Shown one piece after another: positions 41,649 to 52,140 of a DNA stretch of 64,000 bases. Source of the stretch: Podospora comata (Eukaryota > Ascomycota > Sordariomycetes > Sordariales > Podosporaceae). Each line of letters begins with the position of its first letter. The first letter of the stretch is position 1. The stretch spans positions 1,116,001 through 1,180,000 of the forward strand of contig CP071498.1 of the NCBI GenBank assembly GCA_017354895.1, in the 5' to 3' direction. The notes under the pieces were generated by a model. It was not told the origin of the DNA. It worked only from the letters and a program-made list of their open reading frames with translations, and ran no database searches. Both the position numbers and the translations under genes were made by a program.

Positions 41649-42753
41649 TTACTGCGCCTTCTTGGCCCTAATCTCAGCCAGCTTGCGCTCGCGACGCTTC
41701 TTAGACGCCGCCTCACCGGCCTCGGTGTCAAGGCAGTAGTCCCACCAGCGGAAAGAAGAGGCATAGTTGCCAATGAAGCGCTCGTGGTGAAGATCGTGGT
41801 GGTCAGCACCAGCCCAGAAGGGGAGGATGTGACGAAGAGACCAGGGGAAGTCGTAACCGCTGTGGGCGTCGATGGCCTGGAAGAGGCGGAGGACGATCCA
41901 GAGGTACATGGTCACAAGGTGGAAGTCGTTGGTGACCAAAGTCCAGACAATGGGGCAGCCGACAATGCCGAAACCGAGGAGCATGACTTCGATGGGAGAG
42001 GCGTACTCAGCGGCGAGACCGAAGGGGGCGCTGTAGGTGTGGTGAAGCTTGTGAATCGACTTGTAGAGGGGACCGTAGTGGAGCGCGCGGTGAAACCAGT
42101 AGTGCCAGGCATCCTCGAGGATGAAGAAGATGACGATTTGCATGGCGATCTTCCAGGCGGGAGGGAAGGGGACACCGTACTCCATTCCGAAGTAGGTGGC
42201 GATGGGGTGGAAGAGCCAGATCTGGGGGAGTTCGACGGTGCAGTGACTGATGAGAACGAGAGCGGCGCATTCCCACTGCTCTCTCCATGTTGGGACCTTG
42301 GTCTGGGTGGTTGTTAGTCTGAGCTGCTGTGAATGTGCTTGGTTGCGCGCGCGAGAAACTCACGTTTTGCAACTTCCACTTGTTGAAGAAGGGGATGGCG
42401 TCGATGATGATCCAGGGGAGTGATCTGCCAAAGTAGACGAGCTCGTGCATGACGAAACTCATAATACCCGTCGCGATTGTGTCATTCTGCATCCAGAGGT
42501 ACCAGGACTAGGTGGTTGTCAGCATGCTCGGTCGAAAGTGTTGAGATTGGGGGAGGAGGTTCGCGCATACCGCCCAGAGACGCTCGGCAACATTGAGGTC
42601 GACGGCGGCCTTGGAGACCTCGTCGAAGACATTAGAGAAGGTAGCTGTTGAACCCAGACCACCAATGGTCGAGTTGCTGTACAGAAAATGTTAGCTTTCG
42701 CCATGACGCGACCGGAGCGGTGAACGGGATACGTACAGAGCGGCGTACGCCAT
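41649..42753 (-). CDS. ERG25: sterol C-4 methyl oxidase Erg25
   Basis: ER di-iron oxygenase that starts removal of the two C-4 methyl groups in ergosterol synthesis. Four exons on the minus strand: 42753-42737, 42676-42571, 42507-42364 and 42302-41649, 306 residues (yeast 309). The first exon is only 17 bases (MAYAAL start). Donors are GTACGT, GTATGC and GTGAGT; phases agree. The three His boxes are HRALH, HKLHH and HHDLHH, all intact and in the expected order, with hydrophobic helices between them. The C-terminus is basic and ends KKAQ, consistent with a dilysine-like ER retention signal. NCA2 lies divergently 1.2 kb away. Confidence 0.94.
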
Positions 42754-43948
42754 GATGGGTGATTATGATAAGGGTCCGCAAAGGCAGAGAGAAGAAGGAG
42801 TGTAAAGTGAAGCTGTAGAGAGAGATCGCTCCAGCCAGGAGAAGCGGTCGTAGATAAGGGAAAAAGAGGAAGGAAGAAAAAGAACAACGGGCCCCAAGTC
42901 GAAAGCTGGTCGCGCGCAATCGAGGAAGATAGGGGAGAGGCAACAAAAAAAGGGTCAGGGATAGGATGGTTTTTTATCGAGAACTGCTGGCACGGTTTGG
43001 CATTCCCAATGCAGAGCTCTAAATGGGCCAATGGCACGGTTCACAGCTGGATCGGCCCACCTCCAAAAACCCCTTTCCGCCTTCCGTGCACGCCAAGTGG
43101 GGCATCACCAGCGAATCAATTGGCTGCGTGGACTCAGTTGAACCAATCCGTTGTCGGGTCGTCTGATGTGTGCCTGCCAAGACACCATACACCGTTACCT
43201 GCATGTAAACGGCAATTTCCGCCTCTTTGGGAACGCTGTTTCTTCCGCTTGTTTACCGTTCACCGCCCGCGTGCTTGTTTCTACCGACCTGTTTCGTTTC
43301 GACAACCACTTGACTTGCAGGGCCACCGCTACTTGTACATGCTGTCACCGAACCCAGGGACATGGTTGATATCTCATTCAGAAGTGGTCGAGTTTCTTTG
43401 ACATCTCAAGACTGGAGAGCTTATAAAGCCGACTACTCTGTACTCGAGTATGCGTCAAACGGTGCTTGCTTTGTAACAAAGAGTGGGCCACATGGCAGCT
43501 ATGAAATCATTACGCAGCCTGACAGCTTCCCAGTTTGACGGCCACAGAGCCGCTCAGGTTGTATTTTCCAGTTTTCAATTGATACAAACATTATCTTTCT
43601 CAGCCCTGCGGTTCTTTCAAAAATTCCCAGTGTTACATTCGCTGTTCCAACATCCCCGCAGGTATTTCCATCGGCGTGATCTCATTTGAATATCTCACGA
43701 CCCAAACCGCCTCAAGGATCCCAGCCCCACCAGGGTGGGTTTGATTTGCACCAAACCACCGGATTCCTAACTTCCGCCATCAGTTCGGATGGCCTGATCG
43801 GTCCTCTCGGGAGCCGAAGCTCTGGACTCACAACTCGCCACTTTTTGCGCGTCCATCTCGACACAGCCCCTGAGCAGTTACGTACGGCGGTGAAAGCAAC
43901 GAATTCGTCGAGTACCCCGCCTAGCCTCATTTGGGAATCTCTATCAAA
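42754..43948. promoter_or_regulatory. divergent promoter region, ERG25 and NCA2
   Basis: 1.2 kb with no recognised gene. It includes both promoters; the short frames found have no family likeness. No repeat stands out. Confidence 0.4.
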
Positions 43949-46215
43949 ATGTCGATTGTGGCCGAGTTAGTAACCCACCCACCACCCACCTACCCCTCCG
44001 CGGGGATGGGATTCCCCATGTTTTGAAAGATGCATATGTTGACTTTGGCCTTTTTTTGTTGCTATGCAGTCGAGTGCGTCGTCTCGATGCACTCATCGAC
44101 AAAGTTTCACTTGTACAGTTGGGGTTTGGTGAGGAAGATGACAATCTTCATCTACGTTCCAACCGTGGCGGGGACTTCCACCTGGCATCAGAACCCCGAG
44201 TTACTGAGCTGCTTCAGATTGCAAAGCAGCTCTCTTCCAGCTCGCTCTCACTGGGCCATATATCCAAGAGGCGAATTCGAAACTTGTTGATTGAGTCTGG
44301 CCTAGCAAACGAGGATCAAAATGAGGAGCTTCACGCTGAGAAATGGATGGTCGAGGTGGATGCTGAATGGCATTTGGTTGGAAAGGCCACTATTCACACA
44401 TATGGTCTTTTGATGAGCTCCCTGCTTGATCAGATAAAGCCACTGAGCGACGATATCTGGTACTGGGACGAGATCTTGAGCTCCTACCCCAACAGCCTTC
44501 TTTACACGATGCAATCATCACCGGTGCGGATGGGGGAATGGACCAGGGAAGTCTGGCGAGAAAGTTTGGATCGCTTTAACGAGTGGCGACAGCAACAACT
44601 CGAGCATCGTTCAGCCCCTCGATCCCGGCGCGAGTCTAGGACAGACAGGGAGGGGGACGTACTTACCGCCGGCACCTCATCAACACAGTCAGAATCAGGG
44701 TCTGGTGACAAGAACGCCGCCGCAGAGTCTGTAACTGAAATCAACTTGACACAGCAATGGCGCGAGTTTTATGGCATCGTCCGAGAAAGCATCACGGAAA
44801 AGTCTCTGGGTAACATCAGGCGTGTCCTTGGTCGGGTTGATACTGGCCGTTCGGATGCCCGACGCAAGCTGGCTCGTCTCCAAAAACTCCGGGAAATGAC
44901 GGCAACTGGTCTGGGCGTGCTTTTGGACGAGGGACTCGACATACGGACACCAGACGATGGTTCAGTGGTTGAAGCGACTGCTTACCACGAGGAGTGGCGA
45001 GTGGTGCTGGAGCGAAGCGTTGCTCTGATGGACTCGATCCTCCGCGGTTCGCTCACCCTCGAACACAATATGAAAGAGTTCGAAGACAACATTTTTTCCG
45101 GTGTTCAGCACGATCCCGAGTTGTCAATTCACACAGATGACGCTGCGCAGGCTGCAAGACCTGCCATCCTTGCCCGCCGACTCCTCAACATCCTTGACGA
45201 GGGCATTCCCCAGCATGCCGTGTCTACCTCGGTGTTGGCCCGCAAGAATGGTCGCCCTTCCCGACTCGTCAGATACTGGATTCCGGCCATCGCTCTCCTC
45301 CTTTCGTCCTCGACAATCCTCCGCGTTCTTGTAAACAGGAAAGCCGACATTATCAACTGGATACGGGATCTTGGTGCAACCACTCGGGATTTTTGGTTCA
45401 ACTGGGTGGTGGAGCCGATCAAAAAGGTCATCGGTACGATCCGTCACGATGAAACCAGCGAGATTGCCATCATGAGCCGTGACAGCTTGAAAGCCGATCG
45501 CGAAAGTCTGGAGCGCATGGTGGTGGAGTTCTCTCGAGACAACCCTGACATTGCTGTTGGTAATTCAACCATCACCGAGGCCCAGGTTGCTGAGATCCGG
45601 ACTCGGGTGAAGGAGGGAGATGTTACTCCCATCCTGAAAGCATACGAAAAGGATCTGAAGAAGCCCTTTGTGGGCGCCATCAGGGGAGATTTGGTCCGGT
45701 CGGTTCTCATCCAGGTGCAGAAGACAAAGGTCGATCTTGAGGTGGCTATCAGCGGCATTGATGCGCTGCTGAAGAGTCAAGAATTGGTTTTTGGTTTTAT
45801 TGGGCTGACACCCGGTATTCTTGGTACGGTTCTCCTTGGTTCTTGACAATCTGGACATGGCTGACACGTTGCAGTCTCGATTGGAATCATTCAATATCTC
45901 AGAACAGCATTCGGCAGCCGCAAGGGCTTGCGCCGTGGCCAGCGAGCTCGCCGCACCCGTCGTGTCTTGCGCAAGATGGATAGAATATTGACCGAGGCGC
46001 AACACAACCTCCAGGACAACACCATTTCTTACCGGGACCGCGGTCTGTTGGTCTGCGAAGCTCACGTCCTACGCAACCTCACTCAGGGAAATCTTCCTCG
46101 CGAGGTTGAAAAGGAGTTTATTGAGGATCTCGATGAATTCGCAAAGGCTAGGGCGGTTCCCGAGCTGTTCAGGGTGCTTGACAGGATCCGCTGGGCATAT
46201 TCGGAGTATTTTTAG
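43949..46215 (+). CDS. NCA2: Nca2-like mitochondrial protein
   Basis: Homolog of nuclear control of ATPase protein 2, a mitochondrial membrane protein linked in yeast to expression of the ATP6/ATP8 transcript. Three exons: 43949-43965, 44070-45823 and 45875-46215, 703 residues. The 17-base first exon encodes MSIVA and leads through a GTTAGT...TGCAG intron into DRVRRLDALIDKVSLVQLG. The last intron (GTACGG...TTGCAG, 51 bases) restores GLTPGILVSIGIIQYL, a family-typical block. Membrane segments are seen at YWIPAIALLLSSSTILRVLV and at that C-terminal block. A Ser/Arg-rich linker lies near residues 200-245. If the last intron is kept the protein ends at 45846. Confidence 0.88.
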
Positions 46216-47118
46216 ACAAGAAATAGACCTATCATGATGATTATGAGAACAATGTCAAGACTGGCGGATTGATAACACGTTGTGGCGTAGTGGGGCTTGT
46301 CTGTGTGACCCCTTGGCCCCAGCGCCCGGCCAGGCCCTGTGGTTGCTGCTGCCAAGACCCCTGGTGACCTGTGGCCGCCGTCCCTCTCGCTGCATGACCT
46401 CCCAAGCTTCCAGTTGCGTGTTGAGGCTCACCTCTAGGACAATTTGCAAAGGACGTCACCGATTGCTCTTTGTCGCCATCTTTTCCCGCCGAGTCCGTTG
46501 TGTCTTCTGACCATCCCGACACGCCCGCCGCCGTCGAGTTTCTCCCCGCCGGTGCCGCTGCAACCTAGAACACGACGCTTTGATTACGCAGTCCCTGGAT
46601 TCCTGGGAAGCGACCGTTGCTTCCAGGTTGCTCTCTGCTCTGCTGCTCTTGTAAGTTCAAGGCCATCCTTTCGTCCTGCCCACCCTCACCGACTTTACAC
46701 AACTACCGATCATAAGGCCCCGTCCCTACCTTTGGTCATCTAGTCCCCTGATTCACCGTGGGCCGCCCAGACTTTGTCATAACCAAACAGTTGCTGCCGC
46801 CGTCATCTCTTGACCCAAATACATCAAAAAATCCCACCCGTTGCTGACCCGTGTCACTCCTTTTTTACTCGCAGCTCGGTTCCCTCGATACACACATTAC
46901 AAAAACTAATCTGTGAAAGACTCTCGATTGTGCGCATTACGATTACCTACAGGCAACCCTAACCTAACCGCATTTCACCTGTCCCTGAGCGAGAGAACCC
47001 ATCAAACCCGCCCTACCTGCCATCCGAGAGTTTTATCCCCCGACGCTGCCGAATTCCATATTTGACTCGAATCTACACAATACCGACAGAAAGACAGATA
47101 GATCATCAACCGCCCAGC
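46216..47118. promoter_or_regulatory. SEC4 promoter and leader region
   Basis: 900 bases between two plus-strand genes. The second half is pyrimidine/CA-rich, as expected for a long 5' leader. Some short frames exist with no family likeness. Confidence 0.4.
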
Positions 47119-47933
<815 letters not shown>

Positions 47934-48877
47934 TGGAGGGGAGGGGTGGGGAATGAGAGACCATAAACGCCGTTGCAAAAGAGAAGGGAGTGGTTGATAC
48001 AGGGCTGTATTGGTTTTATTTTTGCTGGGGGACCTTTTTTTATTTATTTTTCATCGGGATGCTTGCTGCTGGCGATTATGATTGGGGGTATGAAGGGGGG
48101 ATATGGAGGAAGGTAAAGCATACGCGATGGGTTGATAACAATGGGTAGGGCAAATACAAATATTTGGGGTGTTTCTATTTTTATTTTTATTTTTGAGAGA
48201 GAGAGAGACAGTTTTTATTTTATTTTTTTTCCAATGAAAGGCAAGAGATGATAAGATGATGAGAATGATGCGAGAGTGAGATGTTGTATGTGTGAATCTT
48301 GTGAGAGAAATCGAGTGTTGAAGAAGTGAGCGGGTAGGTAAGGGGGAGAAGGGGAGCAAGAGATGGGAATGAAGGACTGGGAAGGGCAGAAGTAGGAGGA
48401 CAGAGTATGTACAACATGAATGTTGTGTTTTCGTTTCGTGCAAAATGCCAAGTGACTCCTTTTACCTACGGAGCAGGAAGAAAAGTCGTGGTTGGGGGTG
48501 GTTAACGGGATAGCTATTGAAAAATGAGCTGATGAAAGAGACGACAGCGTTTTTCAGCAGTGTGATCAGGTAGGGTGTGTGCTTGTTAAGTATGGGAGAG
48601 GAATTTTGTGGTTCGGCTTTGTTGACGAGAGCTTGCTTCGCCGGGGTAGGAATAGGCAAAAGGGGGAAAAGACTGGGCGGTGTTATGGTTTTGTTGCGGT
48701 CAAAAAGGGGGTGGCCGTTCACCGAGTTCACAGACAAAATAGTCTTCAGATAATTCAAAAATACCATAGCTGCAGCTCAAGGGAAACATCAAGAGGAAAC
48801 CCATTCAAAAAGTGGAGGGACAGGAGCGTAGATGTCACCCTGCTAGTAGCCATCTGAGTTCGAACCGTGCTCAAGTC

Positions 48878-48950
<73 letters not shown>

Positions 48951-49036
48951 TCACCAAACAACCAAACAACAAACAAACAAAACATCCATGCCAGTAAACA
49001 AAAATAAATTTGGAGAAGAACAGCTAGGGCAAAAAT
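47934..49036. other. SEC4 3' flank to the tRNA region
   Basis: 1.1 kb with AT-rich 3' UTR-like sequence, including TTTTTATTTTTATTTTT near 48175-48194 and a GAGAGAGAGA run, then a CAA/CAG microsatellite. No gene recognised. Confidence 0.4.
48877..48945. repeat. compound trinucleotide repeat (CAA)14(CAG)9
   Basis: Fourteen perfect CAA units pass directly into nine perfect CAG units, followed by CAACATCACC. It lies outside any gene I can support, 92 bases from the first tRNA. The purity suggests a young, length-variable microsatellite. Confidence 0.9.
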
Positions 49037-49187
49037 TGGACGCACCGGGGTTCGAACCCGGGACCTTCACATGGAGCATGGTTGTAATGATAGTCACCAC
49101 CTTTCGACCGCTTCGGGAGCAATGTAGAGAAAGCAACAGGCATTAATTAATGCAAATGAGACGTCGTAACCACTTGACCATACGCCC
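49037..49187 (-). tRNA. tRNA-Ala (UGC anticodon) with a 78-base intron
   Basis: Minus strand. The 5' exon is 49187-49151 and the 3' exon 49072-49037. The acceptor GGGCGTA pairs with TGCGTCC and has A73; the G3-U70 pair is the alanine identity element. The A box TGGTCAAGTGG and the B box GGTTCGAACCC are good, and the gene ends in ATTTTT, a Pol III stop. The anticodon loop reads TTTGCA with the intron at the standard place after position 37. One T-T mismatch occurs in the anticodon stem (TCTCA with TGTGA), so it may be slightly weakened. Confidence 0.8.
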
Positions 49188-50110
49188 TGTCTTTGTGGTT
49201 TATGTGATCCCGGCGACGTCGTTATAGCAGGGGGGGGCTTTTGGAGGGAAGGAGCAAACTTGGTGAGCTGGGAGGGGAGGGGCGGGTATATGCTGTTGTC
49301 TGTGGGTTTGGGATGGGGCTTTCTTGGGATTGTGATGAGGGATATGGAGTGGTTTTTGGTTGGGTGGTGTTGTTGGTGTTTGTGTTATTGTCTTCGACCA
49401 GGATGCTCAACAACTTATTCGCTAACCAAGAAGGTCTATTTATGTCTATCCCTCTCCCTTCATACATCCCTTACCCGGAATTATCATCATTGTAGGGCAA
49501 AAAAAACAAGACAAGACAAAACGAAAGGGCACATTGGGGTTCGAGCCTAGGTCACTTTTGCTGAACAAACCCCCTCCCCAAACCGATGGCCCAATTCTTG
49601 TAGGGCGATCAAAGAGGTATACCAGTGTCTGCATAGAGATTTTGCCTGCTAGATCATAAGCCACTTGTTTTTTGTTGGGATACGATATCGTTGGGCGTGC
49701 TTGGCAGGTAGGCAGATACCCGTGGCAGGTTGCTTGTCTAGAGGGGCAAAGGAGAGAGCCAATGGTTGTGTCTTTGGTAAGGATCACAATGGCCAGAGAG
49801 ATGATGATGGTATGTCGAGTTCAGGTTGTGAGGCCTTCTGTCTCTTCTGGAGAGCCTTCACAGACACGAGCATGAGTGTCGACTGTCACGTCTCCTTAGC
49901 CTATGGCAGCCAAACTACCTAGGTAAGGAGGTGTTCAGAGTAACAAATGGGCGAACAGGAAGCAGCAGGAGGTTTGGTCAAGATATTGTTCAGTGACGCT
50001 TTTGGACGATACAATGACAGCATTCCATCTGGAGGGACCAGCGACTACAGAAAAGTTGGGAAGCAAAAAAGAGATTGAAGAGAAGAGGAAAACCGAGATG
50101 ACATCAAAAA
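49188..50110. other. spacer between tRNA genes
   Basis: Contains the tRNA-like relic at 49527-49592. Otherwise no gene recognised; G/T-rich on the plus strand near 49250-49390. Confidence 0.4.
49527..49592 (-). pseudogene. tRNA-like relic
   Basis: Minus strand: a segment starts GGGCC and ends GGCTCGAACCCC...GTGCCC, with a B-box-like core (GGCTCGAACCC) at the right distance from a 3' acceptor-like GCCC. The T stem has two mismatches and the inner acceptor pairs fail. It sits between two real tRNA-Ala genes, so a decayed copy is likely, but chance is possible. Confidence 0.35.
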
Positions 50111-50267
50111 TGGACGTACCGGGGTTTGAACCCGGGACCCTCTCATGCCAAGATCCCGCCGCCCAAATCCTACGTGCATCCCGTCCTGTCTAGGGGTGGG
50201 GATTTATTAGGCCAGCAGGGAGGGCAGCAAGTGCGAATGAGAAGTCCTACCGCTAGACTATACGCCC
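50111..50267 (-). tRNA. tRNA-Ala (CGC anticodon) with an 85-base intron
   Basis: Minus strand. The 5' exon is 50267-50232 and the 3' exon 50146-50111. The acceptor GGGCGTA pairs with TACGTCC, again with G3-U70 and A73. The anticodon stem TCTCA pairs perfectly with TGAGA; the loop reads TTCGCA then the intron. The A box TAGTCTAGCGG and B box GGTTCAAACCC are good, and TTTTT follows. It is on the same strand as the UGC gene about 0.9 kb away, and the exons are clearly related. Confidence 0.87.
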
Positions 50268-50964
50268 TTTGAAGTTGCTGGAAGTAGGAGGGATGGAGGA
50301 TGTATATAAAGCGTAATGGTCTGTGTTTGCCCATGACGTGGAAAATCTCACTGTACAGACAGCAGTATGTATTTGCCAGTTGGACCTGGGCAAGATGTGA
50401 TCATATAATTTGAACCGCTCTATCACACGGGTGATGATAAGAATGAGATGCTTTGACACAGCTCAATATCATTCCAATGCTCGTCTTCATCGATCCTTCA
50501 AGAATCAGGCAGCCTCAAAAATTCTCATTCCGTCTCTTGGTCTTTACCAGCCGCGCCCCCAAGTCTCATCCTCGGGATCTACCATGCATGACATACACAC
50601 TCACACCCAAAGCCTTGATTTGTGTGCTGTACTTGTGATGTCCTCGGCTTATATTCACCCCCCGTTTCATCGACCGTGTGAAAGACGACGGGATGTTAGC
50701 TGTGCAAGTTTTATGGTTAATGGGTGGGTTTGTTTTCTCATCCCATCTCCATCACCAAGATTCCCAAACACTCCCATCCGGCAGCCGGTAACGGTACCAG
50801 CCGTGAGATGTGCCTTAATTTGAGGTGACAAGGTGACAGCCGAGTGTATATCATCTCGGCTGGCCCTCAATGTTTGGTGTTAGAGGGCCTCTTTCATTCT
50901 GTGCTGCTCGATTCTTTTTCACTTACGCTGCACTTACGCTCTTTTCTAACTTTCGACATCAGAG
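50268..50964. promoter_or_regulatory. promoter region of the first secreted Leu/Asn-rich protein gene
   Basis: No gene seen. A TATA-like GTATATC at 50845-50851 follows an AAGGTGAC element; the paralog promoter at 54147 has AAGGTGAC directly after its TATA box. The leader exon ends at 50964. Confidence 0.4.
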
Positions 50965-51016
50965 GTATGTTGATCTCCCTTTGGCTTGGAGATATGTGCT
51001 GATTGAGACCTTCTAG
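50965..51016 (+). other. 5'-UTR intron of the gene at 51091
   Basis: CAGAG, then GTATGT, a CTGAT branch and TTCTAG before CTGTGCTC. The 52-base intron sits 74 bases before the start codon. The same flanks (CAGAG/GTATGT and TAG/CTGTGCTC) occur in the paralog at 54257-54321. Confidence 0.65.
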
Positions 51017-51090
51017 CTGTGCTCCTTCCATTCTTTGAAATTCTTTACACACCATTGTTTGCAGGCAGACTTTCAAAGAAACCACCCACC

Positions 51091-52140
51091 ATGAAGAACG
51101 CAGTTTTATTTCTATCTGTCGGCCTGACGTCAGCCCAGGTCTTGAATAACTCCACTGGTGTTTTCAATAATTCCACCAGCAGCTTTGCCTCGCCCAATGT
51201 GGATATCAACAACCTCAACCTCGGTGGACAGGTGGACCTCAACAGCTTGGACGTCAACGGCCTAAACCTAGGCAATATCGATCTCGGTAATCAAGATGAG
51301 ATCGTTGATGCTATCCTGGCTATGCTTAGCGGATTCTGTTTGGGTGGGCAGTTCAACCGCAATAATATCCTGGGGTTTGGCTTCAACAATGATGTCGATC
51401 TATTCTTCCAGCTTGCTCAGCTGCAACAATTCCAGCAGCTTGGCTTCCTCAATCTGGGAGGTGTGCAAAACCTGTTCAGCAAGGGGAAGGCACTTGGGGG
51501 GTTCAACCTAGGTCCGCATACTTTTTTTCCCCAAAACCAGGTGAAGCTTTTGCTGACTATGTCGTCAGGCCTCTTCAAACGAGAAATTGCTGATGCCAGG
51601 AAGACCATGAAGCGAACCGTACTTCGCCGTGGACGGTATGCCAAACGTCAGTCGTGTGCTCAAGGGGCTGGATCAGGCGCCATCGGTTCGGGCGTTGGTG
51701 GTCAGGAAGAAGCTGCTTTCACAATTGCGACAGCTGAGAATCCGCCATTGGAGACAGCTACCGCGACGGCGGCGGCAGACTTCACGATCGCCACCGCTGA
51801 TCCTGGAGTTGATGATCTTGTTGAGTCCGTTGCCTCGGCCGATTTTGAGGCAGTTTTCAGCATCGCCACAGCAAACCCAGATGTTGTCGTTGGTGCCGCC
51901 AATGATATCTATGCGTCATCCGCCGGTGTTGCTACTGCCACTCCTGCTGTTGATTCAGCTTCAGCAGTTGTTCAAGCCTTTGCCACGATCACCGCGGAGA
52001 CAGTAGCAGCTCCTGCTTCCGTTGCTGTTCCAGCCGCAGCTGAGACCGCTATTCCGGCTGTTGCTGTTGAGGAAGTTGAGGAGGCTGGGGAGGTCGATGT
52101 GGAGGACGCTGTCGATAACCTGTCAGACCTCACCCGTTAA
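51091..52140 (+). CDS. secreted Leu/Asn-rich protein, paralog 1
   Basis: 349 residues, single coding exon. The start MKNAVLFLSVGLTSAQ is a clear signal peptide; a Met further upstream at 51019 would bury it. The mature N-terminus has NxS/T sites (NNST twice) and short Asn/Leu/Gly units such as INNLNLGG, LNSLDVNG and LNLGNIDLG. A Gln/Leu-rich stretch follows (FFQLAQLQQFQQLGFLNLGG). The middle has several dibasic Kex2-type sites (FKR, MKR, LRR, YAKR). The C-terminus is Ala/Thr/Val-rich with repeated FTIATA units. It lacks a clear GPI signal. Probably an extracellular or cell-wall protein; the family is not known to me. It is related to the gene at 54447. Confidence 0.75.
   Translation: MKNAVLFLSVGLTSAQVLNNSTGVFNNSTSSFASPNVDINNLNLGGQVDLNSLDVNGLNLGNIDLGNQDEIVDAILAMLSGFCLGGQFNRNNILGFGFNNDVDLFFQLAQLQQFQQLGFLNLGGVQNLFSKGKALGGFNLGPHTFFPQNQVKLLLTMSSGLFKREIADARKTMKRTVLRRGRYAKRQSCAQGAGSGAIGSGVGGQEEAAFTIATAENPPLETATATAAADFTIATADPGVDDLVESVASADFEAVFSIATANPDVVVGAANDIYASSAGVATATPAVDSASAVVQAFATITAETVAAPASVAVPAAAETAIPAVAVEEVEEAGEVDVEDAVDNLSDLTR

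Noticed and set aside
18119-42753. Ergosterol gene cluster (ERG1 and ERG25 in one window).
   Set aside because: They are 22 kb apart with many unrelated genes between; fungal ergosterol genes are normally dispersed.
43000-43948. Extra exon upstream of NCA2.
   Set aside because: Frames are short with no good donor-acceptor pair; the ATG at 43949 with its 17-base exon explains the N-terminus.
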